A stretch of 64,000 nt of DNA from assembly GCF_900109945.1 (NCBI RefSeq), contig NZ_FOBX01000001.1, positions 868,001 to 932,000 on the forward strand, in the 5' to 3' direction. The position numbers and the translations under genes were made by a program. Below are positions 45,239-55,779 of the stretch, piece after piece (within the stretch, counting starts at the first letter, position 1; every line of letters starts with the position of its first letter). This DNA comes from Bradyrhizobium sp. OK095. Lineage in GTDB: Bacteria > Pseudomonadota > Alphaproteobacteria > Rhizobiales > Xanthobacteraceae. A model generated the notes under the pieces. It did no database searches and was not told the origin of the DNA. It saw nothing but the letters and a program-made list of their open reading frames with translations.

Positions 45239-45991
45239 GTGTTCCGACTGTCAAAATACCATCCGCGGGTTGTGCTGTGGCGCGCCTTGACGAATATGGG
45301 GCCGCTACCGGTGTTGGCCCGTTCGAGGGACGCAGCCACTTGGCAGAATTTTTGGCGAACCGAAACCCTGGATGCCGTGTTCGAAAGTTATGCGAAGGGC
45401 TCGCCCCTGCGAGATTGGTTCGCAAGGAAATGCGTCGATCTCGGTCCGCAATCAATGGTCGAACTGGGGTCGAACGTCGGAGCCAATCTGCAGGCTCTCT
45501 GGAAGGCCGACAGCAATCTCAAGCTTTACGGCATCGAACTTAACGAAAACGCCGTGAACTGGGGCACCAAGAACATGCCCGACGGATGCGGCATTCGCCT
45601 CATGACGGGTTCGATGGCGGACATCGAGGGCGTCCTTGCGCGCAATGGGGTAGATGGCGTCGACATCGTCTATAGTTGCGCCGCTACGATGCACGTCAAC
45701 GACGAGATATTCGCCGCCGCCAAGAAGCAGGCGCTGAAGGTCGCACGCAAGGCCATCGTTCATCTCGAATACAACGCGTGGACGCCAGCCGAGATGCAGA
45801 ACGGCCGCAATTGGCGATCGTCGTTCTTATCTGACCGATGGATTCGCGATTATGTCGCCGAGTACGAATCGATGCCCGGTGTCACCCGTGTCGAGTGCTT
45901 GCGCGTTCCGCCGGAAATCAACATTGCCAGAAATATCGGTCGCCTGTGGGTCAATGACATGACTGCCATGGTCATCGTGCACCTGCAATAA
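45239..45991 (+). CDS. Class I SAM-dependent methyltransferase
   Basis: The 250-residue product has motif I SMVELGSNVGANLQAL, an acidic strand end (LYGIELNENAVNW) and DGVDIVYSCAATMHVND in the motif IV region, with a basic N-terminus. The acceptor is unknown; a glycan methyltransferase is likely from context. The start is a GTG at 45239 after GGAGAG. It stands alone after a 177-base gap with a perfect inverted repeat, so its expression may be controlled separately from the genes before it. Confidence 0.78.
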   Translation: MFRLSKYHPRVVLWRALTNMGPLPVLARSRDAATWQNFWRTETLDAVFESYAKGSPLRDWFARKCVDLGPQSMVELGSNVGANLQALWKADSNLKLYGIELNENAVNWGTKNMPDGCGIRLMTGSMADIEGVLARNGVDGVDIVYSCAATMHVNDEIFAAAKKQALKVARKAIVHLEYNAWTPAEMQNGRNWRSSFLSDRWIRDYVAEYESMPGVTRVECLRVPPEINIARNIGRLWVNDMTAMVIVHLQ

Positions 45992-46041
45992 ATGCACGTT
46001 GCGATTGACCGAAAGCTTGACGACTGCCTCGAGGATACGTC

Positions 46042-47247
46042 GTGCTGAAGCAGGCTGTTGTACTGGTTGGCGGTCTCGGGACCAGGCTGGGCGAGCGGAC
46101 GCGATCCGTTCCGAAGCCGCTGCTGGAAGTCGCCGGAAGGCCGTTTCTCGATTACATCCTTGACGAATTGTCGCGTTATGCAGCCATTGAAAGCATTGTG
46201 CTGCTGGCGGGCCATCAGGCGGATCAGGTGGTCGAGCGCTACGAGGGCCGCCGCTGGCGTGGAGCATCGGTCTCGGTGGTGTCCGAGCCGGCTCAACTAG
46301 GCACCGGCGGCGCCCTGAAACATGCGGCTTCGCGGCTGGAGGACAGGTTCTTTCTGCTCAACGGCGACTCGTTCTTCGACTTCAATATGCTTGATCTGGC
46401 GGTCGAGGCGGCGAAATCATCCGCAGTGGTCCATATGGCACTGAAACGGGATCAGGCCGGCGAACGCTATGGCAGGGTCTTGCTTAACGGCAATGCGGTG
46501 AAGAGTTTTCTTCCCGCTGGCTCGCAGTCGAGCGGTCCAATCAATTCGGGTGTTTATTGTGTCGATCGAGAGATCCTTTCCTTCATCGACGAGGTGCCTT
46601 GCTCGCTGGAGCAGGGTGTCTTTCCGCTTCTGGTCGAACAGGGGAAGTTGAGGGCGGTCGTCTATGATGGGTTCTTCATCGATATCGGCATTCCCACCGA
46701 TTTCGAGCGCGTCCAACGCGAGCTTCCGGAAACGGTGCGCCGCCCGGCAGTGTTTTTCGACCGCGATGGCGTGCTCAATGTCGACAAGGCTTACGTATAC
46801 CGGACAGAGGATGTCGACTGGATCGCCGGCGCGCGCGAGGCGATCAAGCTGTGCAACGACCGTGGCTATCTGGCGTTCGTTGTGACCAACCAGTCCGGTG
46901 TCGCGCGCGGCTATTACGGGGTCGACGACGTTCACCGGCTACACGACTGGATGAACCAGGAGCTCGCCAAAGTCGGCGCGCATATCGAGGAATTCCGGTA
47001 TTGTCCGTACCACGAGGACGGTACTGTCGAGGAGTATCGACGCGCGAGCGATCGGCGCAAGCCGGCGCCGGGGATGATTCTGGATTGCCTCGAGGGCTGG
47101 CCGGTCCGAAAAGGGTCCAGCCTTCTCGTCGGCGACAATTCCCGCGATGTCGAAGCGGCGGTCGCGGCCGGCATTCCCGGGTATCTGTTTGAGGGCGGCG
47201 ATCTCGCAGCCTTTATCCGTCCGCTGCTTGGATCGAGCGGCGGTTGA
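46042..47247 (+). CDS. Fusion of HddC-like sugar-phosphate nucleotidyltransferase and GmhB-like HAD phosphatase
   Basis: Residues 1-230 are a sugar-1-phosphate nucleotidyltransferase of HddC type (VLVGGLGTRLGERTRSVPKP, LLNGDSFFDFN, FIDIGIPTDFERV). Residues 235-401 are a HAD-IIIA phosphatase like GmhB (FFDRDGVLNVD with nucleophile D240, FVVTNQSGVARG, RRKPAPGMI, GDNSRDVEAA). Together these do the last two steps of GDP-D-glycero-alpha-D-manno-heptose synthesis: removal of the 7-phosphate, then guanylylation. The phosphatase zinc loop is reduced: RYCPYHEDG is present, but the second Cys pair before RKP is missing. A GHMP kinase that could be HddA is at 54244. Confidence 0.85.
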   Translation: MLKQAVVLVGGLGTRLGERTRSVPKPLLEVAGRPFLDYILDELSRYAAIESIVLLAGHQADQVVERYEGRRWRGASVSVVSEPAQLGTGGALKHAASRLEDRFFLLNGDSFFDFNMLDLAVEAAKSSAVVHMALKRDQAGERYGRVLLNGNAVKSFLPAGSQSSGPINSGVYCVDREILSFIDEVPCSLEQGVFPLLVEQGKLRAVVYDGFFIDIGIPTDFERVQRELPETVRRPAVFFDRDGVLNVDKAYVYRTEDVDWIAGAREAIKLCNDRGYLAFVVTNQSGVARGYYGVDDVHRLHDWMNQELAKVGAHIEEFRYCPYHEDGTVEEYRRASDRRKPAPGMILDCLEGWPVRKGSSLLVGDNSRDVEAAVAAGIPGYLFEGGDLAAFIRPLLGSSGG

Positions 47248-47333
47248 TTCGGCGGCCGATGCGCGCCGCCGCTGCTATTGGGTCAGACGGTCCGACCGCA
47301 GTACCGGGGGACCGCGGCGTCGTCCATAGGGGA

Positions 47334-49227
<1,894 letters not shown>

Positions 49228-49240
49228 GGAACGCTCCTGT

Positions 49241-50002
49241 TCAGCTGCGCAACTGTCCGCCATCGGCCACCATCACGGTGCCGGTGATGAACGCGGCACG
49301 AGGCGAGGCGAGAAAGGCAACGACGTCTGCGACTTCCTCCGGTTTGCCGAGCCGGCGCAACGATACCTCGCGCGCCAGCATGTCATCGACGGCGGTTCTG
49401 TCCTCTGCGACCTTGCGCGACCAGGTGCCGCCTTCGAACAGGATATTGCCGGGCGCCACCGCGTTGATGCGGATACCCTCGAGCGCCAGCGGCCGGGCCA
49501 GGCCCCGCACCGTCGCATTGAGTGCGGCCTTGGCGGCCGAATAGGTCACGGGCGCGCCGAGCGCGGCGAGCCCGCAGATCGAAGACACGCAGATGATCGC
49601 GCGGTCGCCGCTGCCGCGGCTCATGATCGGTCGTGCGGCCTCGATCATGTTGGTCGACGCGAACAAATTGACGCCCATGACCCGCGACCATTCCGCCGCG
49701 GTTTCCTTGCCTGGGGATACCGAGGCGCCGCTGCCGACATTGCACACCAGAATATCGATCCCGCCCCAACGCTTTTCTATTTCGCCCGCAAGCCCGAGAG
49801 CCGCGGCGGGGTCGGTGACGTCGGCGAGGTGAAGGGAGACATTGCCGCCGATGTTACGACCGGCCGCCTCGAGGTCGTCGTGGCCGCGTGCCGCAAGCGC
49901 GACCTTGGCGCCCTCGGCGGCGAGCGTGTGCGCAATCGCCAGACCGATGCCGCGGCTGGCGCCGACCACGAGGGCGACCCGATCGTGAAGCTCGAGGTTC
50001 AT
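49241..50002 (-). CDS. Short-chain dehydrogenase/reductase (second of three)
   Basis: The 253-residue product is a classical SDR with GASRGIGLAIAHTLAAEGA, CNVGSG, the Ser in CVSSICGLAA, YSAAK and TGTVMVADGG. I start it at the ATG at 50002, which overlaps the stop of the isomerase-like gene as ATGA; the frame above it is noise. The substrate is unknown. Three SDRs in one nonulosonate-type operon suggest several oxidation and reduction steps on the sugar precursor. Confidence 0.78.
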   Translation of the reverse strand: MNLELHDRVALVVGASRGIGLAIAHTLAAEGAKVALAARGHDDLEAAGRNIGGNVSLHLADVTDPAAALGLAGEIEKRWGGIDILVCNVGSGASVSPGKETAAEWSRVMGVNLFASTNMIEAARPIMSRGSGDRAIICVSSICGLAALGAPVTYSAAKAALNATVRGLARPLALEGIRINAVAPGNILFEGGTWSRKVAEDRTAVDDMLAREVSLRRLGKPEEVADVVAFLASPRAAFITGTVMVADGGQLRS

Positions 50003-50847
50003 CGCGCCGCTTCCTCGAGCCATCGAACCGTCATGTCGCGGTATGTTGCTAGTGCGCCGGCGTGATCGCCGTCGGCGGCGCGCGCGGTCTGTAGAATGTA
50101 TTGACCGACATATCCGGACTGCTCGATCAGCCGGATCGCCTTGCCGAGTTCGGCGGCGCCAGTGCCGAGCGGCACGGTGGTGCCGCCACGCAGGCGATCT
50201 TTTACATGCACATTGAGAATGCGCGACGAATAGGCCGAAATTTCTTCGGTGCAATCATAGCCCAGCGAAGCGCTGTTACCGATGTCGTAGTTGATGCCGA
50301 ATACCTCACTCGGAAGTTTGGCAATGAATTGCGCGAGAGCTGCCGCAGGCAGATCGGATTCAAATACGATTTTGACACTTTGCTTCGACAGCGAGGCCGA
50401 ACGCGCGAGCAGGACATGCAGCAGTGCCTCTTCCTGTTCGGCTTTCTCGATCTTGCCGTTATCGACGAGCGGGATCACGACAAATTCCGCGCCAAGCGCG
50501 CTGCAGGAGGCGAGCACCAGATCGAGGTCGGCGACCAGGGCTTTCCGCGCGTCGCCGCTGGTCTTCCAGAACGGCGCCTGCATGAAGCAATCGCCGGTCA
50601 GGCTGGAAATCCGCAGTGCGTTCCGCCGCGAAAGATCGAGAATTTCCCTCTTCCCGGCTTCGGTCGTGAGCGGATTCTCGTGCAGCCGGTCCTGGTCGAT
50701 GGTCCATTCCATCCCGGTGAGACCGAGCGCATTGGCGCGGGGAAATTCCTCGCGCCACTCGCCCCAGGGGAATGCCTGGATCTTGCCGTCGACCATGGCC
50801 GACAGTCGTCCCTGCATGAAGCCGATGCGTTCGAGGGATGTCTTCAC
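49999..50847 (-). CDS. Sugar phosphate isomerase/epimerase-like TIM-barrel protein
   Basis: The 282-residue product fits the xylose-isomerase-like TIM-barrel group (AP-endonuclease 2 family). Likely metal ligands are in GMEWTID near the N-terminus, FESDLPAA, YDIGNSASLG and ILNVHVKDR. It overlaps the SDR genes on both sides by four bases. A similar barrel is fused to NeuB at 52296-54215, so the operon encodes this fold twice. Substrate unknown; isomerisation of a keto or aldose intermediate is the natural guess. Confidence 0.75.
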   Translation of the reverse strand: MKTSLERIGFMQGRLSAMVDGKIQAFPWGEWREEFPRANALGLTGMEWTIDQDRLHENPLTTEAGKREILDLSRRNALRISSLTGDCFMQAPFWKTSGDARKALVADLDLVLASCSALGAEFVVIPLVDNGKIEKAEQEEALLHVLLARSASLSKQSVKIVFESDLPAAALAQFIAKLPSEVFGINYDIGNSASLGYDCTEEISAYSSRILNVHVKDRLRGGTTVPLGTGAAELGKAIRLIEQSGYVGQYILQTARAADGDHAGALATYRDMTVRWLEEAAR

Positions 50848-51605
50848 GGTTTGCGGTCCGAATTGATGGCGAGTCCTTTGGTGGTCCAGCCGCCGTCCAC
50901 GAACAACTCCTGTCCGGTGACATAGGCCGAGGCCGACGATGCCAGGAAGATGGCCGCGCCGACCAGATCGTCGGGATTGCCCCAGCGCCCGAGCATGGTG
51001 TGCCGCCGCCGGTCTTCGTGCATGGCCGGGTCAGCAAAGCTCGCCGCGGTCATTTCGGTTGCGACATAGCCGGGTGCAAGCGCGTTGACCCGAATGCCGT
51101 CGCCCGCGTAGTCGGTGGCGAGCGCACGCGTCAGGCCCGCAAGCCCTGCCTTGGCTGCGACATAACCGGGATTGCCGGGAAAGCCCCTGATCGAATTGAT
51201 GCTGGTGACGTTGATGATCGAGCCGCCGCTCGCCTTTCTCATGAGCGGGTAGGCGGCAAGGATGGTCGCGTAGACGCCCGTCAGGTCGGTCGCCAGCGTA
51301 TCGCGGAATCTCTGTAGCTCATCCCTGGTGCCGCCAGGAAGGCTGATGCCGGCCGCGTTGACCAGCACATCCAGCCGACCGCTCTGCTGCGAGATTTCGT
51401 CGAAGGCGCGCCGGATCGCGGCATCGTCCGACAGGTTGCAGGCGATCGCAGCAACGCCCTCGGGCGCAGTGCCCGAGCGGCTGATGCCGAACACGGTGGC
51501 GCCGGCGGACGCAAAGCCGTGTGCGATCGCAGCCCCAATACCGCGTGATGCGCCGGTGACGAGAGCGGTCTTTCCTTCAAGCGAGAAAGCCTTGAGGTCA
51601 GGCAT
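50844..51605 (-). CDS. Short-chain dehydrogenase/reductase (third of three)
   Basis: The 253-residue product is a classical SDR: TGASRGIGAAIAHGFASAGA, NAAGIS, NVTSINSIRG with the catalytic Ser, YVAAK and TGQELFVDGG. The start is uncertain: I chose ATG 51605, but ATG 51611 and 51632 are in frame and none has a strong ribosome-binding site. The gene overlaps the CMP-sugar synthetase upstream and the isomerase-like gene downstream, so translation is coupled. The substrate is unknown. Confidence 0.77.
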   Translation of the reverse strand: MPDLKAFSLEGKTALVTGASRGIGAAIAHGFASAGATVFGISRSGTAPEGVAAIACNLSDDAAIRRAFDEISQQSGRLDVLVNAAGISLPGGTRDELQRFRDTLATDLTGVYATILAAYPLMRKASGGSIINVTSINSIRGFPGNPGYVAAKAGLAGLTRALATDYAGDGIRVNALAPGYVATEMTAASFADPAMHEDRRRHTMLGRWGNPDDLVGAAIFLASSASAYVTGQELFVDGGWTTKGLAINSDRKP

Positions 51606-52299
51606 AGCCATAACTGCGCATGATTGCCGCACATAGTTTGATGTCTTCGGGACGATCGATCTGGAACATCTTGTGGCGCTCCATCAGGTGCATCCCGATG
51701 CGGCCGCCGAGCCGGTTTTGCTGTTCACGCAACAACGAGGGCACCAATACGTAGAACGATCCGTTCTCGAGATAGCGCTTTTCGATCTGCTGGCGCATCC
51801 GCCGATTGTGATAGTCATAATTTATCGGCTCCGGGCCGTTGGCGCCGATGCGCCAATTGAAATAATCCTCGACCTCGCAGACCGAGAGCAGGCTGTCGAG
51901 TTGTTCGCGCTCGAACGTCTCCAGCGCGCCCTCGATGTCGCTAGCCTCCCTGATCGGCGACGTCGCCTGCAAGGCGACCACCCGCTCGAACGGACCAAGC
52001 CGGCCATCGATCGCTTCGAGTGCGTGAAGCCATGCCGATTCCGATGAAGCCAAATCGCCGGAAATCTCGTCGGGCCGCCGAACACCAACGGCGCCCGCGG
52101 CTTCGGCCGCGGCCAGGATCTCGTCGCTGTCGGAGGAGACCGCAACGACGTCGACGCCACGCGCGGCGGCGGATTGTATCACGGTCCACGCCAGCAATGG
52201 CTTGCCGCAGAGGTCGATCAGATTCTTGTTCGGGATTCCCTTTGAGCCGCCGCGTGCAGCGATTACCGCTAGCGTGCGTCCTCCTTTGCGTGCCGTCAT
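51598..52299 (-). CDS. CMP-nonulosonate (acylneuraminate) cytidylyltransferase-like
   Basis: The 233-residue product belongs to the NeuA/PseF/LegF family that activates nonulosonic acids with CTP. Landmarks are AVIAARGGSKGIPNKNL at the N-terminus, SSDSDEILAAA, VALQATSPIREASDI and a dimerisation region YLENGSFYVL. It overlaps the NeuB fusion gene by four bases, the expected partner that makes its substrate. The specific sugar (sialic, legionaminic, pseudaminic or other) cannot be read. Confidence 0.87.
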   Translation of the reverse strand: MTARKGGRTLAVIAARGGSKGIPNKNLIDLCGKPLLAWTVIQSAAARGVDVVAVSSDSDEILAAAEAAGAVGVRRPDEISGDLASSESAWLHALEAIDGRLGPFERVVALQATSPIREASDIEGALETFEREQLDSLLSVCEVEDYFNWRIGANGPEPINYDYHNRRMRQQIEKRYLENGSFYVLVPSLLREQQNRLGGRIGMHLMERHKMFQIDRPEDIKLCAAIMRSYGYA

Positions 52300-54215
52300 A
52301 CCCGCCCCTCGAGGCGTTCGAGTGCGATCCAGAACCCTTCACCCATATTCTTGTGGCCCTGCCAGATCTCTGGAATGAAGGAGGCGTCCGGAGCGTGCTT
52401 GCGCAGTACCGCGCCGACTTGGTCGAAATCAATCTCACCCTCGCCAACCTGCAAACCTTCGCCGTCGAGCCCCTTAGCGTCGCCGAAATGCAGGTGCGCG
52501 GTATGCGGTCCGAGCTGCGCCAGGCCCTCGGTGAAATCGAAGCCGAAATGATTGGCGGCAAGCTTGGTGTGCGAAATGTCGACGCACATCCGCAAGTCAT
52601 GCTTGGCGCAGAATGCGGCGGATTCCTCAGGGAAGATAAAGATGTTCTGGTGGCGCTGTCCGCCGAAGTGCCACGGGAATGGCGCCATGGTCTGCGGGAT
52701 CAATTCGACGCCTTCGAGATCCAGTTCTCCAAGGCTTTCGGCAAAGATCCGGTAGCACTCCGCCTTCTGGTCCGGCGGCAGCGGCTCATCCATGGTGAAG
52801 CCGCCGATATTGGCAACTATCGGTGGGCGTTTTGTCCCTGGAAAGAATTTCTTCAGGCCGCGCGTGATGTCGATCACGGCTTGGGTCTGTTCCAGAGAAT
52901 ATCGCCGCAATGTCTCATCCGAGGTAGCAAGATCCATCAGCTTGCTTCCCGCAAAAAGTTCCGGCGCATGCACCACGAAACCGAGCTCGTAAGTGCCGGA
53001 CAAATACGCCGCCGGATCGCGCTCCATGTCGCTGTAGCTCAAATGGAATTCGATGATGTCGGGCTGGCAGATCTCAAGGAAGCGTTCGGCGTCGTGATAG
53101 CGGACCGGTACGCCCCAGGGCCGGTCGAAGCGATAGCGCCGCGCTTTTGACGCGCCTTCATCGAGGTCGCTCTGGAAGAAGTAGTCGTCGGCCGACATCG
53201 CCCGGCCGATGCGTCGGCCGATCAGCGCCGGCATCTTGAGCGGCGACAGGCCCTGGCCCGGGCTCTTCACCGCAATATCGTCGTCGGAAATGATCGTGCC
53301 GGCGGCGATGTTGCGCGTGGCAACCAGGCTCTTCGCCAGATTTTCCCGATTGATCAATTCGCCTTGACTGAGTGGGCGCTCCGCCAGCTTCTCGCCGCGT
53401 GCGGCTTCGATCTCGCGGATCCCGCTCACCAGCGCCTTGAATTCCTCGGGCTCGAGGCTCGCAGCATGATCCGGGCCTTCCATCGACCGGTCGAGGGTGA
53501 TGTGACGTTCGATCACAAGCGCGCCGAGTGCGACGGCGCCGATCGAAACCGCGATGCCGCGCTCATGGCCGGAGTAACCGACGGCGGGATGAATCTCTCG
53601 CAGCGTTTCCATGAAGCGCAAGTGAATATTGTGAAGGGCGGCGGGGTAAGTACTCTGGCAATGCAGCAGCACGTAGCTGGCCGCGCGCTCGTCGAGGAAT
53701 TTCGCCGCCGTCTTGATCTCGTCCGTCGTGCTCATACCGGTCGAGACGATCAGTGTCTTGCCAGTGGTGGCGAGTTTGGCCAGCAGGGGAAGATTAGTCA
53801 GATCGGCGGAAGCGACCTTATAGGCCTCGACGCCAAACGTCTCCAACACCGCGACGCTGGTGGCGTCCCAGGGCGTGCAGAGATACTGAATGCTTTTGGA
53901 TGCGCAATAGGCCGCGACGCGGCGCTGCTGGTCGGTCGACAGCCCAAAACGGCGCAACAGGTCGAGGGTATACTCGACCGCGAGGTCGTCGTCTTTTCCG
54001 GACAGGCTGGAAGCGCGGTAAACCTCGTCGAGCGTGCGCATCTGGAATTTGGCGCAATCGGCGCCGGCGGCTACCGCTGCGTCGACCAAGGCGATCGCGC
54101 GATCGAAATCGCCATTGTGGTTGTTGCCGACCTCCGCGATGACGTAGCACGGCCGGCCGTCGCCGATCGATCGGTTGCCGATCCGGAGAATGGGAGCTGG
54201 TTTGGTCGAACTCAT
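52296..54215 (-). CDS. NeuB-type nonulosonate synthase fused to a TIM-barrel isomerase-like domain
   Basis: The 639-residue product has a NeuB domain (about 1-270: YVIAEVGNNHNGDFDRAI, FQMRTLDE, YKVASADLTN, VGYSGHERG, HITLDRSMEGPDHAASLEP). It is followed by a SAF domain (285-345) and then a C-terminal TIM barrel of the sugar phosphate isomerase type (365-639: IEFHLSYSD, VANIGGF, MCVDISHTKLA, AHLHFGDAK). NeuB condenses an aldose with phosphoenolpyruvate; the extra domain may prepare or epimerise that substrate. I chose the ATG at 54215 with AAGG upstream. Typical NeuB proteins are near 340-360 residues, so the fusion nearly doubles the length. Confidence 0.88.
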   Translation of the reverse strand: MSSTKPAPILRIGNRSIGDGRPCYVIAEVGNNHNGDFDRAIALVDAAVAAGADCAKFQMRTLDEVYRASSLSGKDDDLAVEYTLDLLRRFGLSTDQQRRVAAYCASKSIQYLCTPWDATSVAVLETFGVEAYKVASADLTNLPLLAKLATTGKTLIVSTGMSTTDEIKTAAKFLDERAASYVLLHCQSTYPAALHNIHLRFMETLREIHPAVGYSGHERGIAVSIGAVALGALVIERHITLDRSMEGPDHAASLEPEEFKALVSGIREIEAARGEKLAERPLSQGELINRENLAKSLVATRNIAAGTIISDDDIAVKSPGQGLSPLKMPALIGRRIGRAMSADDYFFQSDLDEGASKARRYRFDRPWGVPVRYHDAERFLEICQPDIIEFHLSYSDMERDPAAYLSGTYELGFVVHAPELFAGSKLMDLATSDETLRRYSLEQTQAVIDITRGLKKFFPGTKRPPIVANIGGFTMDEPLPPDQKAECYRIFAESLGELDLEGVELIPQTMAPFPWHFGGQRHQNIFIFPEESAAFCAKHDLRMCVDISHTKLAANHFGFDFTEGLAQLGPHTAHLHFGDAKGLDGEGLQVGEGEIDFDQVGAVLRKHAPDASFIPEIWQGHKNMGEGFWIALERLEGRV

Positions 54216-54243
54216 CAAGGCCTTCTCGATTCTTGCGGGCAGA

Positions 54244-55665
54244 TCACCGTCGGCGCTGCGCGACGTCGTCTGCCGATAGCGTCGGAAACCGCGATTTCCA
54301 GGTTCGCAGGCCGTGCTCCTCGAACGCAATGCGGGAGCAGCGCAAACCGTTGCCCTCCAGCGCTGTGATCAGCGGGTAGCGTTCGAATGGACGGACAAAG
54401 AACATGAAATAGCCGCCTCCGCCAGCACCAAGCAATTTGCCGCCCACCGCGCCGTTGGCCTTGGCATGATCGTAGACGGCATCGAGCTCGGTCGAGCTGA
54501 TCTTGGCACTGAAGCGGCGTTTGGCGTGCCAAGCTTCGTCGATCAGGCGGCCACACTCCAGAAGCTGGCCGCGCAGCAAATGGTGTCGGATTTCACGCGT
54601 CACTTCCTTCTGCTTGGCTGCTGCTGCGACCGCGTCGTTGGTCTGATACTGGGCCTTCTGATCGCGATGGACGGCGCCGGAGTCGTGATTGAAGCCCGTG
54701 TAGCAAAGCACCAGGCTTTCCTCGAGTTCCGCGATGATGCTGGAATCGAGGCGAAGCGGGACGATGGTGTTCTGTTCCGAGGAGAACTCCATGTGGTTGA
54801 AGCCGCCGAACACCGTCGCATACTGGTCCTGCCAGCCGCCGGGAATGTTCAGCATCAGACGCTCTGCCTGAAAGGCCATTTCCGCGATCTCGTGGCGGTC
54901 CCATTGATCGGACCGGAACTCGTTGAAGCAGCCGATGATGGCCGAAGACACCACCGCCGAGCCGCCGAGACCGGATCCGACCGGGAAGTCGGCGGAAACT
55001 TCGAGATCAAATCCGTAGGCCGGCTGGATCAGGCGGACCACCGATTTGATCAGGGCCAGTTCGCCATCGCTGCCGAGACCGGCGAGATTATCGGCCTCGA
55101 TGCTGCAGCGGAAGTCGTGGGAGTAGATCCGGATCCGCCCGTCGTTTCGCCTGCGCAGCGTCGCGTGCGCGTACATCGCGATCGTCGCGTTGATCACCGC
55201 TCCGCCATTGTCGACGAAGTAGTGCGTGAGGTCGGTGCCGCCGCCGGAAAAACTGATCCGCACCGGCGAGCGCGCGCGAGCGAACACTTCGCTTTCGTCG
55301 CTTAGGTTGAAGAGGTCTCGGCTGAACACGTCGATCAGCCGTCTGTCCGCATCGAGGATCGGGACGACATGCACCCGTTGATCGAGCAGTTTGAGGATTT
55401 GCTCGCGGGGGGCCCCGGCGCGCGCCCAGACGAATTCCCGATTGACGCAGTTCGCGACCTGATCGCCGACCGACATCCCTGTCAGCAGTCGCCGGCGAAT
55501 GTCGCCGTCCGTCACCGCGCCGACGATTCGTCCCTCAGCATCCTCGGCAAACAGGATTCCTAGCTTATTGGCGTTGAGACGCCGAAATGCTTCGGAGATC
55601 GGTTCAGTCTCGGCAATGGTGAGGTGGCTCTTGTCTGCCAAGGTCCTGTGTCCAAAAGGTTGCAA
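54244..55665 (-). CDS. CBS-domain / GHMP kinase fusion, HddA-like sugar kinase
   Basis: The 473-residue product has a CBS pair in the first 125 residues (VGAVTDGDIRRRLL, VVPILDADRRLIDVFS) and then a GHMP kinase similar to D-glycero-D-manno-heptose 7-phosphate kinase: SPVRISFSGGGTDL, the ATP loop PVGSGLGGSAVVSS, and GAVGGKLLGAGGGGYFMFF. CBS pairs often sense adenosine or sugar nucleotides, so feedback control is likely. It is the first gene of the nonulosonate-type operon. With the HddC-GmhB fusion at 46042 it covers three heptose-activation steps. Confidence 0.84.
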   Translation of the reverse strand: MQPFGHRTLADKSHLTIAETEPISEAFRRLNANKLGILFAEDAEGRIVGAVTDGDIRRRLLTGMSVGDQVANCVNREFVWARAGAPREQILKLLDQRVHVVPILDADRRLIDVFSRDLFNLSDESEVFARARSPVRISFSGGGTDLTHYFVDNGGAVINATIAMYAHATLRRRNDGRIRIYSHDFRCSIEADNLAGLGSDGELALIKSVVRLIQPAYGFDLEVSADFPVGSGLGGSAVVSSAIIGCFNEFRSDQWDRHEIAEMAFQAERLMLNIPGGWQDQYATVFGGFNHMEFSSEQNTIVPLRLDSSIIAELEESLVLCYTGFNHDSGAVHRDQKAQYQTNDAVAAAAKQKEVTREIRHHLLRGQLLECGRLIDEAWHAKRRFSAKISSTELDAVYDHAKANGAVGGKLLGAGGGGYFMFFVRPFERYPLITALEGNGLRCSRIAFEEHGLRTWKSRFPTLSADDVAQRRR

Positions 55666-55683
55666 TCCGGCCCCGGTTCTGGG

Positions 55684-55719
55684 ACGAGCCGTCCGGAAAA
55701 GCCTCTATTTTCGGCTCGT
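55684..55719. promoter_or_regulatory. Perfect 8-base inverted repeat in a divergent intergenic region
   Basis: The arms ACGAGCCG (55684-55691) and CGGCTCGT (55712-55719) are exact complements 20 bases apart, between the start of the CBS-kinase gene (minus) and the membrane-protein gene (plus). The second arm is flanked by TATTTT. It could be an operator shared by both operons or a 5' leader hairpin. Confidence 0.5.
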
Positions 55720-55779
55720 TAGATACGGTAGGGGGGCAGATCATGCAAGTTCTCGTGGAGTGGTGAATTTTGGCAGCCT

